Assembly (NCBI GenBank): GCA_905478325.1
Contig: CAJQIB010000005.1
Location: 1-64,000, forward strand
Reading direction: 5' to 3'
From: an uncultured Flavobacteriales bacterium
Lineage (GTDB): Bacteria; Bacteroidota; Bacteroidia; Flavobacteriales_D; Sanyastnellaceae
DNA: 64,000 bases
Part shown: positions 29,201 through 38,009 of the stretch, piece by piece
Numbering within the stretch: position 1 is the stretch's first letter
How the letters are laid out: each line of letters starts with the position of its first letter
Position numbers and translations under genes: made by a program
The notes under the pieces: generated by a model
Told to the model about the DNA's origin: nothing
Databases searched by the model: none
What the model saw: only the letters and a program-made list of their open reading frames with translations

Positions 29201-29237
29201 AAAAAAAGAGACAGCCCCACATTTTCTTGGAGCTGTC
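29201..29237 (-). terminator. Rho-independent terminator of the DUF4920 gene
   Basis: Read on the minus strand: a stem of GACAGCtCC with GGgGCTGTC (29237-29229 and 29218-29210) closing an 10-base loop, followed by TCTTTTTTT. It lies 24 bases past the DUF4920 stop codon and insulates the TPR promoter. Confidence 0.8.
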
Positions 29238-29260
29238 ACAATTCGAACCTGAATGCGATT

Positions 29261-29785
29261 TTATTCCCCGGCCATTGGAGCTCCTTCTGGAACATCGGCA
29301 ATCTGAACGCCTGAGGCTTCAAACGCCAATTCAAAAACAGGCTCAGATACGGCATCGATGGCCGCTTGATCAGCCCCGGCATCTTCCAAGAGGTGCTTCT
29401 GAAATTCGACAGATAGCGTGTCATAATAGGCTTCACCCGAGAACAACGCTCGTTTTCCTTGCACGCTGTCTTTCGGAACAAAGAAAGCGTGGTCCTTCAT
29501 GAAGACCATGACGGTGTCTCCTTGTGGCCCCTTTACGCTCATCCAGCAGCCCATGGTCATGCAGCTCTGAACAATTTCTGCGTCAAATAGCCCTTGACCA
29601 CTTCCTCCTGCATCCATCAAGGTGACAACTTCGCTTGCTGAAACAGGCGTGGAAAGATCGGCAATGGGTTCCCCATATGAAGTCCAAACGGTTGTGTCAT
29701 CTTTTGATGCTGTTTGTTCAGAGGAATCTGAATTGCAGCTTGACAAGCAGGCCAACACGAGGAGGAGGAGAAATGCATTTTTCAT
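29261..29785 (-). CDS. DUF4920 lipoprotein
   Basis: 174 residues with a lipoprotein signal: hydrophobic FLLLLVLACLSSC with the acylated cysteine at about residue 17, then a Ser/Asp-rich linker. The mature part carries a YGEPI segment and a Cys pair in IVQSCMTMGCWMSVKG followed by TVMVFMKDHAFFVPKD, the pattern of the DUF4920 family found mainly in Bacteroidota. The fold is thought to be OB-like; the function is unknown. The Cys-x3-Cys could bind metal or form a disulfide, which is inference. Single gene with its own terminator. A box TAATCTTA ending 4 nt before the ATG may be its promoter. Confidence 0.75.
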   Translation of the reverse strand: MKNAFLLLLVLACLSSCNSDSSEQTASKDDTTVWTSYGEPIADLSTPVSASEVVTLMDAGGSGQGLFDAEIVQSCMTMGCWMSVKGPQGDTVMVFMKDHAFFVPKDSVQGKRALFSGEAYYDTLSVEFQKHLLEDAGADQAAIDAVSEPVFELAFEASGVQIADVPEGAPMAGE

Positions 29786-29829
29786 GACGTAAGATTACGG
29801 TTTTCTAAGGAAAAGAACGGTCTCCAGAG

Positions 29830-31890
29830 TCAGTTTTTCAACGTGATTTCAAATTCAGTTCGTCGATTGATGGATCGCGATGCCGCATCAATATTGGGTG
29901 CGAGGGGATGGGATTCTCCAAGTCCTTGCGAGGTGATGCGCGCCACAGGAACTCCATAGTTGGCAAGAGCGGTGGCAACGGCCAATGCACGACGCTCGGA
30001 GAGTACTTGGTTCTCGCGTTCAGCGCCGACATCATCCGTGTGACCAATAATGTGAACGCCAAGGGCTTCGTTCCGTGTGAGATATGAAGCGAATGCTTCC
30101 AAAATAATGATGGAAGTCCGCCCAATTTCCGCGCTATTGGAAGCATACTGAATGTCTCCGATTTCAAACGCTTCCCCATTGAGCGGTTGCTGCAATACGA
30201 TGGGAGCGACAAGGGCGTCCGAATTGGGAGGCGTTTGCTCGATGTCCACCACGACGCTCGCTTGAAATGCCAATCCCTCAGCTTCAGATATGAGCAAGAC
30301 ATCTTCGCCTTGGTCTAGACGAACAATGGAAGCGAAACGGCCATCATCTTCATTGATTTCGATCGTTTCGATGCGCTTCGATTTCGCATACTGTAAATAG
30401 AGCTTAGCGCCAGGAGGGATGCCGCCGTCAGTAGCTTGAAGTGTTCCCTTCACAATTCTGACTTGCTCTGGTTTAAATTCTTCAGGAACCGGGAATCGAA
30501 GGAGGTCCAATCCCTTTGTACCTGTTCGCCTACTCGCGAAAAAAGCCTCTTCGCCATCTGTACTCACCACCAAGCCATGCTCGTCGCCATCCGTGTTGAT
30601 CGGAGCTCCTAAGTTTTTGGCGTCCTCCCAACGGCCTGTGGAGTCACGGTGGCAGTACCAGATGTCATAGCCGCCGCCGCTCGGAGATCGGTCGCTTGAA
30701 AAATAAAGGGTGTTGCCGTCGGGATGAAGAAACGGAGCCTTGTCGTTGGAAGTCGAATTGATAGGGCGTGGAAGCAATTCAGCCGGCCCCCAGTCTCCAT
30801 CCTCAGTTCGTTCGGACATCCAGATGTCCATGGTGCGATTTCCCGATGCATCCACCAAGCTCTGCTCATTGACAGATGCAAAATACAGCTGCTTTCCATC
30901 GGAGCTAAGCGCAGGTTGAGCTTCCCATCCAGATGCGCTGTTGAGGTTTTCCAACGGTTTGAGAGCACCCCACAAGTAAAGGTAATTGCCGTCATCATCG
31001 CGGTCCAGTACCTCATACTGCGTCATGAAGAGATCGATGTTTTCAGGAAATGCCGCTGTTGGATTTTGAGCTGCGATGTACAATTCCAAATTGTCAACAG
31101 AGATACTCGCTCCGCCATAGCGCAAGCCCTTATTGAAGGGAGACTCTAAAGCCACGTCGGATGTAAAGCGTTGTGTTTCATCCGAACGCAAGGACATGTT
31201 GAACGTCTCAACGTCCCGCGTGAGAATATCGCCCTTGGCTTTTTTCTTTCCTCGTCGTGTGAAAAACAACAAAGAACCATCGGGAGAAAGGGCAGGAAGG
31301 AACTCATCCTCGTAAAAACTGACTTCCTTGATGATTTCGAGCGTGATGTCGTCCTCATACCGATAGAAATCCAGTTGAAACTGAATCAAGCTTGATACGT
31401 TTTCGACCTCAGCAAGTTGTTTGGCGTAGCGCTTTCCCAGCTTGTCAAGCTGATCGGAAGGGAAGTCTTGATAATCCGAAAAATAGTCTTTGGCTTCTTG
31501 ATAATCTCGATCGGCATATGCCATTGCTCCCATGATGTACAGGGCGTCAGCGTGGTAGTGGGGGCAGTTTGCTAAAAGCTCCCTCAACGGTTCTCTTGCA
31601 GCATAAAAACTGGCTCCTGTTTTCTTCGCTGCGGCAAACTCGAGCTTTCCCCACTCGAGAAGGCACGCCATGCATTCTTCGTCCTTGCTGTAGGCCAGCT
31701 CGATGAAGGCAATGCGCTCAGCTCGATCGTATTTCGAGGAGTTTTGGGCTTTCTCCAATAAGCGGACAACCTTCTCGTTGCTGTAGTCCAAGCACGAATC
31801 ATCTTGTCCCGCGACGCAGTTCGCCATTCCCGCTATCACCACAATGGTTAAGCCGATGTTCGAGGAAATCTTAAGCCTGCTCCAGTTCAT
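29830..31890 (-). CDS. OmpA-family protein with TPR, beta-propeller and CRD-like domains (PorE-like)
   Basis: 686 residues from the ATG at 31890, which gives a signal peptide; a longer frame from 31974 is rejected because it lies deep in the symporter gene. Domains in order: TPR-like helices about 35-165; a PD40 beta-propeller about 190-470 with blades such as LSPDGSLLFFTRRG, LSSDGKQLYFAS, LHPDGNTLYFSSDRSP and VSTDGEEAFFASRR; a CRD-like beta-sandwich about 475-555; an OmpA C-terminal peptidoglycan-binding domain about 575-686 with HIIGHTDDVGAERENQVLSERRA and SINRRTEFEI. This is the domain order known for PorE, a peptidoglycan-linked T9SS component. Other OmpA/PD40 paralogues share it, so the T9SS role is probable but not certain. 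It overlaps the symporter gene by 20 bases. Confidence 0.8.
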   Translation of the reverse strand: MNWSRLKISSNIGLTIVVIAGMANCVAGQDDSCLDYSNEKVVRLLEKAQNSSKYDRAERIAFIELAYSKDEECMACLLEWGKLEFAAAKKTGASFYAAREPLRELLANCPHYHADALYIMGAMAYADRDYQEAKDYFSDYQDFPSDQLDKLGKRYAKQLAEVENVSSLIQFQLDFYRYEDDITLEIIKEVSFYEDEFLPALSPDGSLLFFTRRGKKKAKGDILTRDVETFNMSLRSDETQRFTSDVALESPFNKGLRYGGASISVDNLELYIAAQNPTAAFPENIDLFMTQYEVLDRDDDGNYLYLWGALKPLENLNSASGWEAQPALSSDGKQLYFASVNEQSLVDASGNRTMDIWMSERTEDGDWGPAELLPRPINSTSNDKAPFLHPDGNTLYFSSDRSPSGGGYDIWYCHRDSTGRWEDAKNLGAPINTDGDEHGLVVSTDGEEAFFASRRTGTKGLDLLRFPVPEEFKPEQVRIVKGTLQATDGGIPPGAKLYLQYAKSKRIETIEINEDDGRFASIVRLDQGEDVLLISEAEGLAFQASVVVDIEQTPPNSDALVAPIVLQQPLNGEAFEIGDIQYASNSAEIGRTSIIILEAFASYLTRNEALGVHIIGHTDDVGAERENQVLSERRALAVATALANYGVPVARITSQGLGESHPLAPNIDAASRSINRRTEFEITLKN

Positions 31891-33268
31891 TTTCAGATGC
31901 AGCGATGATTGAAGAAACGGCACCATCGCCTGTGACATTGACGACTGTGCGGCACATGTCAAGAATGCGGTCAACAGGGAAGATCAAGGCAATCCATCCC
32001 GGGTTGAGACCTACGCTTTCTAAAACAATGATCATCAGGACCAACCCGGCCGAAGGGATGGCTGCAGCTCCTATGGAAGCGAGGGTGGCGGTCAAAACAA
32101 TCACAGCTTGCTGACTCCACTCCAAATCGACCATGTGAAATTGAGCAAGGGCAACGACGGCGATGGCTTGGTACATGCTGGTGCCGTCCATATTGACAGT
32201 CGCTCCAATAGGAAGGACAAAGGACGATGTACGTGTGCTGACGCCTAAATTTTGATTCACACACTTCATGGTGACGGGTAGGGTCGCCACAGAACTCGAT
32301 GTTGAAAATGCTGTGATCTGCGCATCGCGCATGCCGGCCTGAAATTGTTTCCATGTCATCCCCTTAACGACAAGATGAACAAGCATGGGGTAAATGACGA
32401 ACACCATCAAAGCCAGCCCCAAAACAACCACCAAACTATAGCGCAAAAGGAAACTAAGAAGCTGCTGGAACATAGCCGGGTCTGTACCGGCAGCTTTGAC
32501 CACCTGTCCGGCCATCAGTGCAAAAACAAAAAATGGCATCGCCTTCATGACCACCCAGACCATTTGAACAAACACCTCATTGAGGGCATCCATAGCGCGC
32601 ACAATCGGACCCTTTTTGTCTTCAGGTAGACCGACGACAACGACGCCGAAAAAGATGGCGAAGAAGATGATTTGCAGCATGCTCATATCCGCAAGCGCTC
32701 CAAAAATATTTTTCGGAACAACATCAACAAGTGGCTGGAGCGGCCCTGTCGACTTGGTTCGTTGCGCTTTTGTGAGTTTGTCTTCAACCCAGTCATTCGC
32801 TTCAGGTGACTCGAGTCTCAAGCGTTCCACCAGGGCTGCATTTTCTGGGATTTCGGAATAATTCAGCGCATCAAGTGTCTGAATTCCATTGGCATCTCGC
32901 CACAATTCGTATCGGATTCGATTGGCTTCAAGGAGCTCTCCATCCGCACCTGAGCCTGGGCTAAAGGCATTGACGAGAACCAATCCAACCACCACGGCCA
33001 TCATGGTTGTTCCGACATAAATCAAAAGCGTTTTGAGTCCCATTCGACCCAGCTTTTTGATGTTGCCCAAACTCGTGACACCACTGATAATGCTGAACAA
33101 TACCAAAGGCACTGCAATCAGTTTCAGTAGGTTGATAAAGATGTCGCCAAAGGGCTGGATGTAGTCCAGCGTAAATTGATTCCACCCAAAAGCTACGCTC
33201 ATCCAAGCGTAAACCAAGCCAACAACGAGTCCAATGATCACTTGCCAGTGCAGCGCGAGTCCCTTCAT
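31871..33268 (-). CDS. Dicarboxylate/amino acid:cation symporter (DAACS family)
   Basis: 465-residue inner-membrane transporter of the GltPh fold. Seen: PFGDIFINLLKLIAVPLVLFS near the N-terminus, the serine-rich hairpin ITAFSTSSSVATLPVT (HP1), NMDGTSMYQAIAVVALAQ (the TM7 NMDGT motif), HP2 around AAIPSAGLVLMII, and VDRILDMCRTVVNVTGDG (TM8 with the conserved Asp, Arg and Asn). It imports glutamate, aspartate or C4-dicarboxylates with Na+ or H+. A hydrophilic insert of about 60 residues lies between TM3 and TM4. Its 3' end overlaps the PorE-like gene. Confidence 0.9.
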   Translation of the reverse strand: MKGLALHWQVIIGLVVGLVYAWMSVAFGWNQFTLDYIQPFGDIFINLLKLIAVPLVLFSIISGVTSLGNIKKLGRMGLKTLLIYVGTTMMAVVVGLVLVNAFSPGSGADGELLEANRIRYELWRDANGIQTLDALNYSEIPENAALVERLRLESPEANDWVEDKLTKAQRTKSTGPLQPLVDVVPKNIFGALADMSMLQIIFFAIFFGVVVVGLPEDKKGPIVRAMDALNEVFVQMVWVVMKAMPFFVFALMAGQVVKAAGTDPAMFQQLLSFLLRYSLVVVLGLALMVFVIYPMLVHLVVKGMTWKQFQAGMRDAQITAFSTSSSVATLPVTMKCVNQNLGVSTRTSSFVLPIGATVNMDGTSMYQAIAVVALAQFHMVDLEWSQQAVIVLTATLASIGAAAIPSAGLVLMIIVLESVGLNPGWIALIFPVDRILDMCRTVVNVTGDGAVSSIIAASENELEQA

Positions 33269-33272
33269 GTTC

Positions 33273-33280
33273 GAAAGTTA
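33273..33280 (-). promoter_or_regulatory. Candidate -7 element (TAACTTTC) of the DAACS symporter
   Basis: Matches TAnnTTTG except for the last base and ends 4 nt before the ATG at 33268, the same spacing as at mnmA and aroC. Confidence 0.4.
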
Positions 33281-33309
33281 ATGAGAGCAACGAGAACCGC
33301 CGTGTTAAA

Positions 33310-34392
33310 TCAGAGCTGTGCGCTGTTGTTTTTCAACGAATGATCCGCCAATACTAACAGAACCATAGCTTCTACCAATGGCACAGCTCGAGGCAGTACA
33401 CACGGGTCGTGTCTTCCGCGTCCTTCTAGCTGAATGGGTTCGCCGGCCTCGTTTACCGAGTCTTGGGTTTTAAGCAGTGTCGATACGGGTTTGAATCCCA
33501 GTCGAATAACAATTTCTGACCCATTGGAAATGCCTCCTTGAATGCCTCCAGAGTGATTGCTCGTAGTTTCAAATTCTCCTTCCTTGGTTTGAATCCACGG
33601 GTCATTGTGTTCTGATCCGTGCATGTAGGTCCCTTGCAGCCCGCTGCCTAGCTCCATTGATTTCACTGCAGGAAGACTCCACAGCGCATGAGCTAACGTG
33701 GCTTGGAGTTTATCGAAAACAGGTTCACCAAGACCAGCGGGGACTCCGCGAGCAACGACAACAAGCGTTCCGCCGACCGTGTCTCCTGCCTTTTTTGCCT
33801 GCAAAATTCTATTTGCCATGGCCTCCGCGAGTGCAGGGTCTGGGCATCTTACGGCATGAGCATCTACGTCCTCTCGCTTGTAAAATTGGGGGGCACTCAC
33901 CATTCCCGTGTCGTGCACGCGTTCAACATACGCACTGACTTCAATGCCCAAGGGTGCCAAAAACTGACGCGCTATGGCACCGCCGGCAACGCGTGCCCAC
34001 GTTTCTCGAGCAGATGACCGACCACCACCGCGGTGGTCTCGGATTCCATACTTCGCCCATGTAGTGAAATCGGCATGCGATGGACGAAAGGCCTTCTCCA
34101 AATGGGCATAGTCCTCCGTTCGGGCGTCCTGATTATGTGCAATGAAAGCAATGGGAGCTCCTGTTGTCTTTCCTTCATATAACCCGCTCAACCAGTGGAT
34201 TTCATCGGGCTCTTGTCTTCCGGTGGTCAGCGATGATTGTCCGGGCTTTCTTCGAAGCAATTCGGCTTGAACGGCTGGTAAATCCAATTCCATTCCCGCC
34301 GGACATCCATCCAAGACGCCGCCAATGGCTTTGCCGTGGGATTCGCCAAATGTGGTCAAACGAAAAAGTGTACCAAATGCATTGCCTGCCAT
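33310..34392 (-). CDS. aroC: Chorismate synthase
   Basis: Converts EPSP to chorismate with reduced FMN, the last shikimate-pathway step. 360 residues, the normal length. Seen: GNAFGTLFRLTTFGESHGKA with the first catalytic histidine, the FMN-binding KYGIRDHRGGGRSSARETW, and RHDPCVLPRAVPLVEAM near the C-terminus. Alone on its transcript, diverging from hutI with a 45-base gap. The EPSP synthase gene aroA is in a separate operon at the left of the window. Confidence 0.96.
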   Translation of the reverse strand: MAGNAFGTLFRLTTFGESHGKAIGGVLDGCPAGMELDLPAVQAELLRRKPGQSSLTTGRQEPDEIHWLSGLYEGKTTGAPIAFIAHNQDARTEDYAHLEKAFRPSHADFTTWAKYGIRDHRGGGRSSARETWARVAGGAIARQFLAPLGIEVSAYVERVHDTGMVSAPQFYKREDVDAHAVRCPDPALAEAMANRILQAKKAGDTVGGTLVVVARGVPAGLGEPVFDKLQATLAHALWSLPAVKSMELGSGLQGTYMHGSEHNDPWIQTKEGEFETTSNHSGGIQGGISNGSEIVIRLGFKPVSTLLKTQDSVNEAGEPIQLEGRGRHDPCVLPRAVPLVEAMVLLVLADHSLKNNSAQL

Positions 34393-34396
34393 GCCG

Positions 34397-34404
34397 CGAA
34401 GTTA
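34397..34404 (-). promoter_or_regulatory. Candidate -7 element (TAACTTCG) of aroC
   Basis: TAnnTTCG variant ending 4 nt before the aroC ATG. The segment resembles the recR start region (CGTAACTT, then 5-6 bases ending in GGC, then ATG). Confidence 0.45.
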
Positions 34405-34425
34405 CGGAAGCACAGTTCGTGTTGC

Positions 34426-34432
34426 TACCTTG
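34426..34432 (+). promoter_or_regulatory. Candidate -7 element (TACCTTG) of hutI
   Basis: TAnnTTG variant ending 5 nt before the ATG at 34438, with the same TGCTACCTTGC context as at the DUF4199 gene. It decides the hutI start, because the longer frame from 34336 begins upstream of the box and inside aroC. Confidence 0.5.
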
Positions 34433-34437
34433 CAGGC

Positions 34438-35697
34438 ATGAGGCGTCTATTCAAAAACATTAAAGGACTCGTGGGTTGCTACGAGGCTCCTCCGGAATGG
34501 TTGGCCGGACAATCCATGGCTGAATTTCCGGTTTTGGAGAATGCTTGGTTGGCTGTAGAGGAAGGCCGCATTGCGGCTTTTGGAAGCATGACAGATTTTC
34601 CTGGAATAACGGATTGGTCAGGCTTAGAGATTGAAGATTGTGAAGGTCGCTATGTGCTGCCCGCCTGGTGCGATAGCCACACACACTTGGTGTATGCGTC
34701 AGACCGTGGAGGAGAGTTTTTGGAGCGACTTCAAGGAAAAAGTTATCAGGAAATTGCCCAATCCGGAGGGGGTATTTTGAATTCAGCACGATCGTTGCGC
34801 GCGCTTCCAGAATCCACCTTGTTAGCAGATGCCCAGCATCGCTTGCAGCACGCAATGGACCAAGGCACAGGAGCCATGGAAATTAAAAGTGGCTATGGCT
34901 TGACCCTGGAGGGAGAGTTGAAGATGCTGCGTGTGATTCAAGCCTTGAAAGAAGAAAACACCATTCCGATCAAGTCAACACTGTTGGCATGTCATGCTAT
35001 TCCTGAAGGAGATTGGGATGCCCCACGATGGACCGCAGAGGTCATCCAGCATTTACTTCCTCAGGTTGCTTCAGAGGGGCTTGCAGACTATGTCGATGCC
35101 TTTTGCGAAGAGGGTTATTTTGGTGTGGACGAGCTGAACGAATTGTTAGAAGCAACGCAACAGATGGGCTTGAGAGCCAAAGTGCACGTGAATCAATTTA
35201 CAGCGTTGGGAGGTGTCGCGGCGAGTGTGCATGGGAATGCGCTTTCAGTGGATCATTTGGAGCAGCTCACTGCGGAGGACATCACCGCTCTGCAGGGCGG
35301 ACTCAAGAACGATCAGGGTCCTGTATTTCCTGTTGCTTTGCCTGGATGCTCTCACTTCTTGAGCATTCCATATACGCCTGTGCGCAAACTCATTGATGCA
35401 AACCTGCCTGTTGTTTTAGCATCTGACCACAATCCGGGAAGTGCTCCATCGGGTAACATGACGTTGGTTGTGCAATTGGCGATGGTAAAAATGGGCATGC
35501 TGCCCTTAGAGGCCATCGCAGCAGCGACAATCAATGGTGCGGCAGCCATGGAGTTGAGTCATGAGGTGGGGGTAATCGCACCGGGTTGGCGGGCAAACGT
35601 ATTGGTAACGACTCCCATGACTGGATTGGAAGAAATCGGATATCGATTTGGTGACAATCCGGTTGAAAAAGTGTTCATCAATGGAATCTTGCGTTGA
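34438..35697 (+). CDS. hutI: Imidazolonepropionase
   Basis: Hydrolyses 4-imidazolone-5-propionate to N-formimino-glutamate, the third step of histidine degradation. 419 residues from 34438. It is an amidohydrolase: zinc-binding HTH at residues 81-83 in CDSHTHLVYASDRGGEF, then EIKSGYGLTLEGELKML, LACHAIPEGDWD, KVHVNQFTALGG (third metal histidine), and LASDHNPGSAPSGNM with the catalytic Asp and His. ftcD follows 57 bases downstream and uses its product, so the two are functionally paired. Confidence 0.94.
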   Translation: MRRLFKNIKGLVGCYEAPPEWLAGQSMAEFPVLENAWLAVEEGRIAAFGSMTDFPGITDWSGLEIEDCEGRYVLPAWCDSHTHLVYASDRGGEFLERLQGKSYQEIAQSGGGILNSARSLRALPESTLLADAQHRLQHAMDQGTGAMEIKSGYGLTLEGELKMLRVIQALKEENTIPIKSTLLACHAIPEGDWDAPRWTAEVIQHLLPQVASEGLADYVDAFCEEGYFGVDELNELLEATQQMGLRAKVHVNQFTALGGVAASVHGNALSVDHLEQLTAEDITALQGGLKNDQGPVFPVALPGCSHFLSIPYTPVRKLIDANLPVVLASDHNPGSAPSGNMTLVVQLAMVKMGMLPLEAIAAATINGAAAMELSHEVGVIAPGWRANVLVTTPMTGLEEIGYRFGDNPVEKVFINGILR

Positions 35698-35719
35698 CGG
35701 ACCTCGATCGCGTTGGTCT

Positions 35720-35726
35720 TATTTTG
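35720..35726 (+). promoter_or_regulatory. Candidate -7 element (TATTTTG) of ftcD
   Basis: TAnnTTG-type box in the hutI-ftcD gap, 28 nt before the ATG at 35755. The gene could also be read through from hutI. Confidence 0.35.
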
Positions 35727-35754
35727 CTTCTTTATAATCCCATCAGATTTCACC

Positions 35755-37446
35755 ATGGATAGACTCATTGAATGTGTGCCAAACATCTCGGAAGGGAGAC
35801 GAGACGATGTGATACAAGCCATCGCTGCAACCGTCGAAACGGTTGACGGAGTGAAGTTGTTGGATGTTGATCCAGGACGGTCGACCAACCGCACCGTGAT
35901 CACCTTTGTTGGACCCCCAGAAACCATTGGAGAGGCCGCGTTTCGTTTGATCCAAAAGGCCGCTGAGTTGATTGACATGTCGAAGCATCGCGGGGAGCAT
36001 CCGAGAATGGGAGCGACTGATGTATGTCCGTTTGTCCCGGTACGTGGAGTCGATATGTCAGAGTGCATTGCCGTGGCGCATGCATTGGGAAAGCGTGTAG
36101 GAGAAGAACTCGGAATTCCAGGCTATTTCTATGAAAATGCGGCTCTTATACCAGAACGTAAGAATTTGGCCGTTTGCCGAAAGGGGCAGTACGAGGGACT
36201 GGCTAAATTGACGACAAAAGAGGGCGCCCCTGATTTCGGGCCGGCTTCTTGGAATGACCAAGTGAAACAATCTGGAGCGACTGGAATTGGAGCTCGTGAT
36301 TTCTTGATTGCGTATAACATCAACTTGAACACCACGAGCGCGCGCCGTGCCAATGCCATAGCGTTTGACATCCGGGAGTCGGGTCGGGTGAAGCGAGAAG
36401 GGGGTGCGGGCAGTCCCATTGTAAATGACGCAAACGGAGAACCTTTGCGGGAGCCCGGTTCGTTAAAGGCTGTCAAAGGCATTGGCTGGTACATCGAAGA
36501 GTATGGTGTGGCGCAGCTTTCATTGAATTTAACAGACATTCAAGTGACCCCGGTGCACATCGCGTTTGACGAGGCTTGCCTCCGAGCTCGCGAACGGGGC
36601 ATTCGCGTAACAGGAAGTGAGCTGGTAGGATTGCTGCCCCTGAGGGTGTTGACGGATGCAGCAGACTTTTACTTGTCGAAGCAAGAAAGGTCTTTGGGCA
36701 TTTCAGACACTGAAAAAGTCAAGATTGCAGTCAAATCCTTGGGCTTGGATGATTTGGCATCCTTCAACCCACAAGATCGGGTCATCGAGTACATCATTGC
36801 AGACAAAGGAAAGACGCCGCTTTTAGAGATGGATTTGAAAGCGTTTGCTTTGGAAACGGCATCGGAATCTCCTGCGCCGGGCGGAGGCTCTATCGCAGCA
36901 TATGCCGGTGCATTGGGTGCTTCTTTGGCCACGATGGTAGCCAATTTGTCGGCACACAAACGCGGATGGGATGACCGATGGAAGGAATTCAGCGACATCG
37001 CTGTCCGTGGCATGGCTTTACAAGGGCAGTTGCTGGGGCTAGTAGACGCCGATACAGCGGCATTCAACGGCATCATGGATGCCTATGGGCTGCCCAAGGG
37101 TTCGGACGACCAGAAGCGTGCGCGCTTAGAGGCCATTCAAAACGCGACGCGGCACGCAATCGATATCCCGATGGAAGTTGCGCGGATTTCATTGCAATCG
37201 ATGGAGATCGCGGAAAAAATGGCTGACTTCGGAAATCCAAACTCCATCACAGATGCAGGAGTTGGAGCCATGGCTATTCGGGTCGGTGTGATGGGGGCCA
37301 TTTTAAATGCCCGTGTGAATGCAAAAGATCTCACAGACCAGCGTTACGTCGAAGAAACCCTTCAGGAATGCGACGCCATGTGGCGTGAAGTCAACTCCCG
37401 AGAAGCGGCAGTGCTGGATCGCGTGGGTGAGGTCCTGGGGTCCTAA
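35755..37446 (+). CDS. ftcD: Bifunctional glutamate formimidoyltransferase/formiminotetrahydrofolate cyclodeaminase
   Basis: 563-residue fusion of the mammalian FTCD type. It passes the formimino group of formiminoglutamate to tetrahydrofolate and then releases ammonia to give 5,10-methenyl-THF. Formiminotransferase part: MDRLIECVPNISEGRRDDVI, and KHRGEHPRMGATDV, where His82 aligns with the catalytic histidine of mammalian FTCD; GIGARDFLIAYNINL follows. The cyclodeaminase part begins near residue 360 with ETASESPAPGGGSIAAYAGA and is all-helical. The ATG at 35755 starts exactly at the family N-terminus. Downstream lies a terminator shared with rplS. Confidence 0.93.
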   Translation: MDRLIECVPNISEGRRDDVIQAIAATVETVDGVKLLDVDPGRSTNRTVITFVGPPETIGEAAFRLIQKAAELIDMSKHRGEHPRMGATDVCPFVPVRGVDMSECIAVAHALGKRVGEELGIPGYFYENAALIPERKNLAVCRKGQYEGLAKLTTKEGAPDFGPASWNDQVKQSGATGIGARDFLIAYNINLNTTSARRANAIAFDIRESGRVKREGGAGSPIVNDANGEPLREPGSLKAVKGIGWYIEEYGVAQLSLNLTDIQVTPVHIAFDEACLRARERGIRVTGSELVGLLPLRVLTDAADFYLSKQERSLGISDTEKVKIAVKSLGLDDLASFNPQDRVIEYIIADKGKTPLLEMDLKAFALETASESPAPGGGSIAAYAGALGASLATMVANLSAHKRGWDDRWKEFSDIAVRGMALQGQLLGLVDADTAAFNGIMDAYGLPKGSDDQKRARLEAIQNATRHAIDIPMEVARISLQSMEIAEKMADFGNPNSITDAGVGAMAIRVGVMGAILNARVNAKDLTDQRYVEETLQECDAMWREVNSREAAVLDRVGEVLGS

Positions 37447-37507
37447 TTAGAAGGGCTGAAGAGGGAGCCGCATCCTTTGCGAATCGTAGCTCAGAAAATC
37501 TTGAAAT

Positions 37508-37543
37508 GAAAAAGGGCCTACACAATGAAGTGTAGGCCCTTTC
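37508..37543. terminator. Bidirectional terminator between ftcD and rplS
   Basis: Stem GGGCCTACAC (37514-37523) with GTGTAGGCCC (37530-37539) and a 6-base loop. A5 on the left and T3 on the right extend it. The U-run is longer on the minus strand, so it works best for rplS, but it also closes ftcD. Confidence 0.88.
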
Positions 37544-37571
37544 CGTTTAAGTGAGTTCGCAAAAGCGAAGG

Positions 37572-37934
37572 TTATTTTTTTGCCACAGATCGGCGCTTCT
37601 CTTTGATTCGAGCTGCCTTTCCGGTCAATTCGCGCAAGTAGTAAATACGTGCTCGACGTACTTTTCCTCGCTTCGTAATTTCGATGTTATCTACCAGTGG
37701 GGAAGCGATAGGGAACACGCGTTCCACGCCAACTCCAGAGGCCATTTTACGAACGGTGAAAGTGGCTGTATTGGCCTTTCCACGACGTTGTATAACGACT
37801 CCTTGGAATTTCTGCAAGCGCTCCTTGCTTCCTTCCCGTATTTTAATGGTAACGGTTACAGTGTCTCCAGCGCCAAATGCCGGCCACGCTTTTGTTTCCA
37901 CTAACTTGCTTGCGATTTCCTGAATGCGGTCCAT
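37572..37934 (-). CDS. rplS: 50S ribosomal protein L19
   Basis: 120-residue ribosomal protein at the interface of the two subunits. Typical features: [59 protein letters not shown] and [20 protein letters not shown], with a lysine/arginine-rich end. It lies 75 bases after trmD on the same strand; the trmD-rplS order is common, but the rpsP and rimM genes that often precede them are missing here. Confidence 0.96.
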   Translation of the reverse strand: MDRIQEIASKLVETKAWPAFGAGDTVTVTIKIREGSKERLQKFQGVVIQRRGKANTATFTVRKMASGVGVERVFPIASPLVDNIEITKRGKVRRARIYYLRELTGKAARIKEKRRSVAKK

Positions 37935-38009
37935 TGTATCAACGTTGTTCTACTCCCGTTTATCGGGGTGCAATATTACGAAGAATCCCCGTACGTTCAC
38001 TCGTCTTTT

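Noticed and set aside
34336-34437. Extended N-terminus for hutI
   Set aside because: These codons run over the aroC start and the hutI promoter box and encode Cys/Lys-rich sequence absent from imidazolonepropionases.
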